This document shows positions 4,756 through 7,513 of a stretch of 7,513 bases of DNA, piece by piece. The notes under the pieces were generated by a model. The model was not told the origin of the DNA. It made no database searches and was given only the letters and a program-made list of their open reading frames with translations. Made by a program: the position numbers and the translations under genes. How positions within the stretch are numbered: the stretch's first letter is position 1; every line of letters starts with the position of its first letter. Origin of the DNA: Planctomycetota bacterium (lineage in GTDB: Bacteria > Planctomycetota > Phycisphaerae > Sedimentisphaerales > Anaerohalosphaeraceae); NCBI GenBank assembly GCA_019456245.1, contig VRUF01000047.1, forward strand, positions 7,787-15,299, read 5' to 3'.

Positions 4756-6752
4756 CCATTCCCCGAAATGATGCGTTTGCCCTGCTTGAAATCGAGGTGC
4801 AGTTCTTCATGCCCGCGTTTTATATGCATGATAGGATCAGTAAATTCGCTCTGGCAATACGGATTTTCAAAGCGTTTGTAATCATGTAAAGCGACAGGTT
4901 GTCCTTTGGAGCGGAAGGGCCCTTGCCACCCAAAGGAAATGTCGCCCAACGATGGCGATTGGTATTGTACGTCGAGATGTTTGCATGAGATTTTCGCTGC
5001 GGCGACAGCTTTGCGGAATCTGTCAAAACTCTTCCATGTACTACGGTTGCCAAGTTCGCAAATCCATATATTGTCAGGAGAAGTTACACGCAACTCGTCT
5101 TTTATCCCTTGCTTGTTGGTGAACCACTTGAACTTATGCTGCGAATAGAGCGCGATGTATCCATTGTCTTTCCGGGCAAAGATCCAATGTTCGTCCTCAA
5201 TAATTTCATCGAACGCATTCCGTGGAAAATAAGCGTGTGAAAAAGGAAATGGATCATCAGGTGGGGTGCGATAGATACAGATAAGAACATTGCGATGCTG
5301 GGCGGCCCGTGGGAGAATACCGTTGCCAGCCCAGTAGTTGGGACGTGCATGCTCGTCGTCCGAACCGGGATGGTTGGTGAACACTACTGCATCCAATCCC
5401 AGGGTGGCTTGCCAGATATGCTGCTGATAGCCGCCGCAACCCGGCCGGTAGTCCTGGGCGCAACTCAAAAGATAGTCGCCTGTCCGGTAAGTCTGGATAT
5501 GAACTTCCGTCAGTGCTTTATGGCAAAGGTTTGGATTGACGATCTTGCCGTGTTCTTCGATCTGTTTCTTATATTGATTGGCATATTTTTCATACTTCTC
5601 AAACTGACGCACCCCGAAGGTGGCGCTCATTCGTCTGGAAAGATCAATTATACTGGGGTGGACATAGTCCTGGATGCTCCAATAGAGGTGGCCGTCCTCT
5701 ACGTTGTCAAACGACAATCCATATTTCCATGCGTCGGGGATATTGATGCTGTGTCGTTCTTTGCACAGAATCGGATTGCTCAGATCCGAAGCGATCTTGC
5801 CGATGATAGCAGGGCAGCGATAACCGCTGGTTGCCAGGGACACAGAGCCCGGGCTGTCCGGTTCGTTGAACATCCCCATACCGAATGTGAGTTTTGCGAT
5901 TGTAGCGGTGTGTTCGCCCCGACCCCCTTTGATCATCCTGGCATAGGTTCGTCCATGGGTCGACCCGAAAACACCGCGATAGGAGTGGAGCGATATTTCG
6001 AAAAGGAGCATATCCATTAACATTTCGGCTTTTGCACGCACGTCCGCATCTTCGGCAAAATCACGAAGATTGGCCAACGCCATCAGATCATGGTCAAAGT
6101 ACCCATTCGAGAGCCACTCACTAAAACCGAATTTGACTCGAAAATCGATCCAACGGTTAATAAGATGCAGCCCGTGGCGGATATGGTAGCGTCCGTCCTT
6201 GCCGCTGTTCTTAAAGATTTTGTCCGGATAGAGTTGCCCAGCCAGAAGTTCATCACCGTGGAAGATGATCTGATGGTTCTCCGTATGATAGCACCGTTTA
6301 TCCCGGCCGGGTCCATCCCACCAATATTTGAATTGCAATACGCATTCTTCAATATCGGCGATGAGTTTTCGGGAAATCAAAGGACTTTTGCGGTATAAAT
6401 ATAAGATTCGCAGAAAACCGGCGACAATGAAGTCATTGCAATCCCTGTTGGAGTAAACATAAGCAAGCGCATCCCGGAAGATTTCCTCATCGACGGGTTC
6501 TTTGCCGAGTTCAAGCCGTGCAATCTGACTGAAAACCCCATTGCGTCTCCGTCGCGCGTTGGCAGAGCAGTATTGAAGATACTGAAGTCGGCGCTGCTCG
6601 AATGTACTCTGCGGCTGGGGCCAATACACATCCTCTGTTAAATGCTTTTCATCCCTGATCGGCACGGCAGAACCAGGGGTCGTCCCAATGGATACATACG
6701 CCACTGACAGACCTACCAAATGCATGAATTGTCTTCGATTCACTGTAAACAT
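4752..6752 (-). CDS. Tat-exported polysaccharide-lyase-like protein, (alpha/alpha)6-toroid type
   Basis: The 666-residue protein begins with a twin-arginine signal: Asn-Arg-Arg-Gln-Phe-Met (5-10), a hydrophobic stretch (11-23) and a Gly-Ser-Ala near 27-29 that could be cleaved, so export in folded form is expected. The N-terminal two thirds appear helical and rich in aromatic residues. They carry Tyr-His-Thr-Glu-Asn-His-Gln (155-161), SEWLSNGYFDHD (211-222) and His-Gly-Arg-Thr-Tyr (266-270). Such Asn/His/Tyr/Arg sets line the active cleft of alginate- and heparin-type lyases with toroid plus beta-sandwich folds. The C-terminal part (about 410-666) looks beta-rich, with GDISFGWQGPF (603-613). 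I read it as a probable uronic-acid polysaccharide lyase or relative; the substrate cannot be told. Start: ATG with AAGGA (6762-6766) nine bases upstream. It ends in TGA, converging on the selenocysteine cluster. Tat export is fairly sure, the catalytic class moderately so. Confidence 0.7.
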   Translation of the reverse strand: MFTVNRRQFMHLVGLSVAYVSIGTTPGSAVPIRDEKHLTEDVYWPQPQSTFEQRRLQYLQYCSANARRRRNGVFSQIARLELGKEPVDEEIFRDALAYVYSNRDCNDFIVAGFLRILYLYRKSPLISRKLIADIEECVLQFKYWWDGPGRDKRCYHTENHQIIFHGDELLAGQLYPDKIFKNSGKDGRYHIRHGLHLINRWIDFRVKFGFSEWLSNGYFDHDLMALANLRDFAEDADVRAKAEMLMDMLLFEISLHSYRGVFGSTHGRTYARMIKGGRGEHTATIAKLTFGMGMFNEPDSPGSVSLATSGYRCPAIIGKIASDLSNPILCKERHSINIPDAWKYGLSFDNVEDGHLYWSIQDYVHPSIIDLSRRMSATFGVRQFEKYEKYANQYKKQIEEHGKIVNPNLCHKALTEVHIQTYRTGDYLLSCAQDYRPGCGGYQQHIWQATLGLDAVVFTNHPGSDDEHARPNYWAGNGILPRAAQHRNVLICIYRTPPDDPFPFSHAYFPRNAFDEIIEDEHWIFARKDNGYIALYSQHKFKWFTNKQGIKDELRVTSPDNIWICELGNRSTWKSFDRFRKAVAAAKISCKHLDVQYQSPSLGDISFGWQGPFRSKGQPVALHDYKRFENPYCQSEFTDPIMHIKRGHEELHLDFKQGKRIISGNG

Positions 6753-6757
6753 TTTTG

Positions 6758-6868
6758 TTAATCCTTTTTCTTTTGGGCTATGCCAATTTGTAATAATTCT
6801 TTATCGTCCGGCTGGCGATAGCGTAGCCAGACGTCATAGCCATCCTCCACCCGAGCGGAGGAACTCAT
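6758..6868 (-). other. 36-codon ORF resembling the start of GH67 alpha-glucuronidase, or part of a dispersed repeat
   Basis: An ATG at 6868-6866 opens 36 codons ending at TAA 6760-6758, five bases before the ATG of the Tat-exported protein. The product contains Glu-Asp-Gly-Tyr-Asp-Val-Trp-Leu-Arg-Tyr, very like the conserved N-terminal motif of GH67 alpha-glucuronidases, then Arg-Gln-Pro-Asp-Asp and a lysine-rich end. No Shine-Dalgarno is evident, and the DNA folds into hairpins, so it may be a remnant, a leader peptide coupled to the next gene, or simply repeat DNA. Confidence 0.25.
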
Positions 6869-6889
6869 AAACGCCCGCGGCGAGGCGTT
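6812..6889. repeat. array of three consecutive hairpins, possible dispersed repeat element
   Basis: Three perfect inverted repeats follow one another. CTGGC (6812-6816)/GCCAG (6826-6830) has a 9-base loop, TCCTCC (6843-6848)/GGAGGA (6857-6862) an 8-base loop, and AACGCC (6870-6875)/GGCGTT (6884-6889) an 8-base loop. The last covers the stop codon of the right-hand gene. The array is richer in G+C than the AT-rich bases beside it (6781-6804). No clear U-run follows on either strand, so a classical terminator is unlikely; the layout resembles REP/BIME-type repeats. No second copy lies in this window. Confidence 0.5.
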
Positions 6890-7513
6890 AGGAACGAAAG
6901 TTTGTCAGTTTAATCTCTTTGTTGACGTCGTCGTAAATCAGGCCGGCACCAGCACCGATAACGGTAACTTGAGGCGCCGTTTTCTGCAATCCGCCGTCAA
7001 ACTCGCCAGTTCGGATTCCTGTGTACGATATGAGCACAAGGTCGCCGTGAATCGCATGGTCGTAGTTTGTTACATCCACAATCAGGCTTTCGCCGAGATA
7101 GCTGTCAAGATGCACGTCTTTGCACTGTATGGGCGTCACTCCGCCCGCATGGGCGACAAATTTAGTAATCGTTTCACCACCGGCTGAAAACACGCCCGCA
7201 ACAGATATCGAGCCGATTGTCGCCAAAGAGTCGTCAATGATGAGGTCACCCTCTTCGAGATTAAGTGAACCAACAGTGATCGAACCGCCTGTGATCAGGT
7301 ATTGGCTGCTTATATCGTCGATGTGCAGATAGCGGGCGATGACATCCCCTCCGGTCTGACGGACCAGACTATTGCTTCGATCCGGACGAAATCCGCTGAT
7401 CTTGAGCGTACGGCCGGACGGAATGACAAGCGCTGAATTACCATAGACTCGGACTTCAAACTTATCGTCGATATCCTCATCGAGGATCACCGTAACGCCG
7501 GCCGGGGCAAGGC
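6888..7513 (-). CDS. secreted beta-strand repeat protein, C-terminal part (5' end outside window)
   Basis: The minus-strand frame is open from the right edge to TAA at 6890-6888. The GTG at 7490 is only an internal codon, because Leu-Ala-Pro-Ala-Gly-Val-Thr precedes it in frame. The visible 207 residues are rich in Gly, Ile, Val, Asp and Thr and alternate short beta segments with turns, such as ITGGSITVGSLNLEEGDLII and the following ATIGSISVAGVFSAGGETI. The stretch Leu-Ile-Ser-Tyr-Thr-Gly near the end and the terminal VTVIGAGAGLIYDD recall C-termini of secreted beta-helix or autotransporter-like strand-repeat proteins common in planctomycetes and related marine bacteria. It has no catalytic motif and no membrane anchor at its end. 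It lies in the same direction as the lyase-like gene, 135 bases upstream, so co-expression is possible. A cell-surface or extracellular role is inference. Confidence 0.65.
   Translation of the reverse strand, partial: LAPAGVTVILDEDIDDKFEVRVYGNSALVIPSGRTLKISGFRPDRSNSLVRQTGGDVIARYLHIDDISSQYLITGGSITVGSLNLEEGDLIIDDSLATIGSISVAGVFSAGGETITKFVAHAGGVTPIQCKDVHLDSYLGESLIVDVTNYDHAIHGDLVLISYTGIRTGEFDGGLQKTAPQVTVIGAGAGLIYDDVNKEIKLTNFRS

Noticed and set aside
5295..6020. 241-residue plus-strand ORF
   Set aside because: It is wholly antisense to the Tat-exported protein gene, which has a signal peptide, a ribosome site and coherent domains; the plus-strand product shows no recognisable motif.

Overview
The window looks like a chromosomal segment of a bacterium from the Planctomycetota/Verrucomicrobiota/Lentisphaerota (PVC) group. 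The evidence is a prepilin-type protein with the H-X9-DG motif that is hugely expanded in those phyla, a Tat-exported polysaccharide-lyase-like protein, and a secreted beta-strand-rich repeat protein. Phylum placement is inference; no rRNA or marker gene is present.

Left part (+ strand): the 3' end of the H-X9-DG pseudopilin-like gene (to 656) is followed by a 154-base spacer. The spacer holds a perfect TATAAT box inside an imperfect dyad and a 6-bp hairpin just before selA. Then come selA (811-2229) and selB (2232-4142), separated by 2 bases and evidently one operon. SelA makes selenocysteinyl-tRNA(Sec); SelB is the dedicated elongation factor that delivers it to UGA codons marked by a SECIS hairpin.

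Centre (the most interesting part): 69 bases after selB, behind a near-consensus promoter (TTGACA, 17 bp, TATACT) flanked by a 14-bp perfect palindrome, lies a short gene at 4211-4483. A standard ORF caller misses it because codon 28 is TGA. Read with UGA as selenocysteine it gives a 90-residue, probably three-helix membrane protein with the motif Pro-Gly-Sec-Ser-Ser-Pro. A GCCCU-UGG-AGGGC hairpin has its loop 20 bases after the UGA, as expected for a bacterial SECIS. I do not recognise the family, and I propose it as a candidate new selenoprotein encoded beside its own decoding machinery. The following 268-base spacer has a possible small-RNA unit (promoter-like 4549-4576, terminator-like hairpin 4634-4662) and a terminator-like repeat for the convergent gene. 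selC (tRNA-Sec) and selD are not in the window.

Right part (- strand): a 666-residue Tat-exported protein resembling (alpha/alpha)6-toroid polysaccharide lyases (4752-6752) is preceded by a 135-base spacer. That spacer has three consecutive hairpins and a 36-codon ORF whose sequence recalls the start of GH67 alpha-glucuronidases. Beyond it is the 3' part of a secreted beta-solenoid-like protein gene that runs off the right edge. These genes suggest a polysaccharide-degrading lifestyle and have no obvious functional tie to the selenocysteine cluster.
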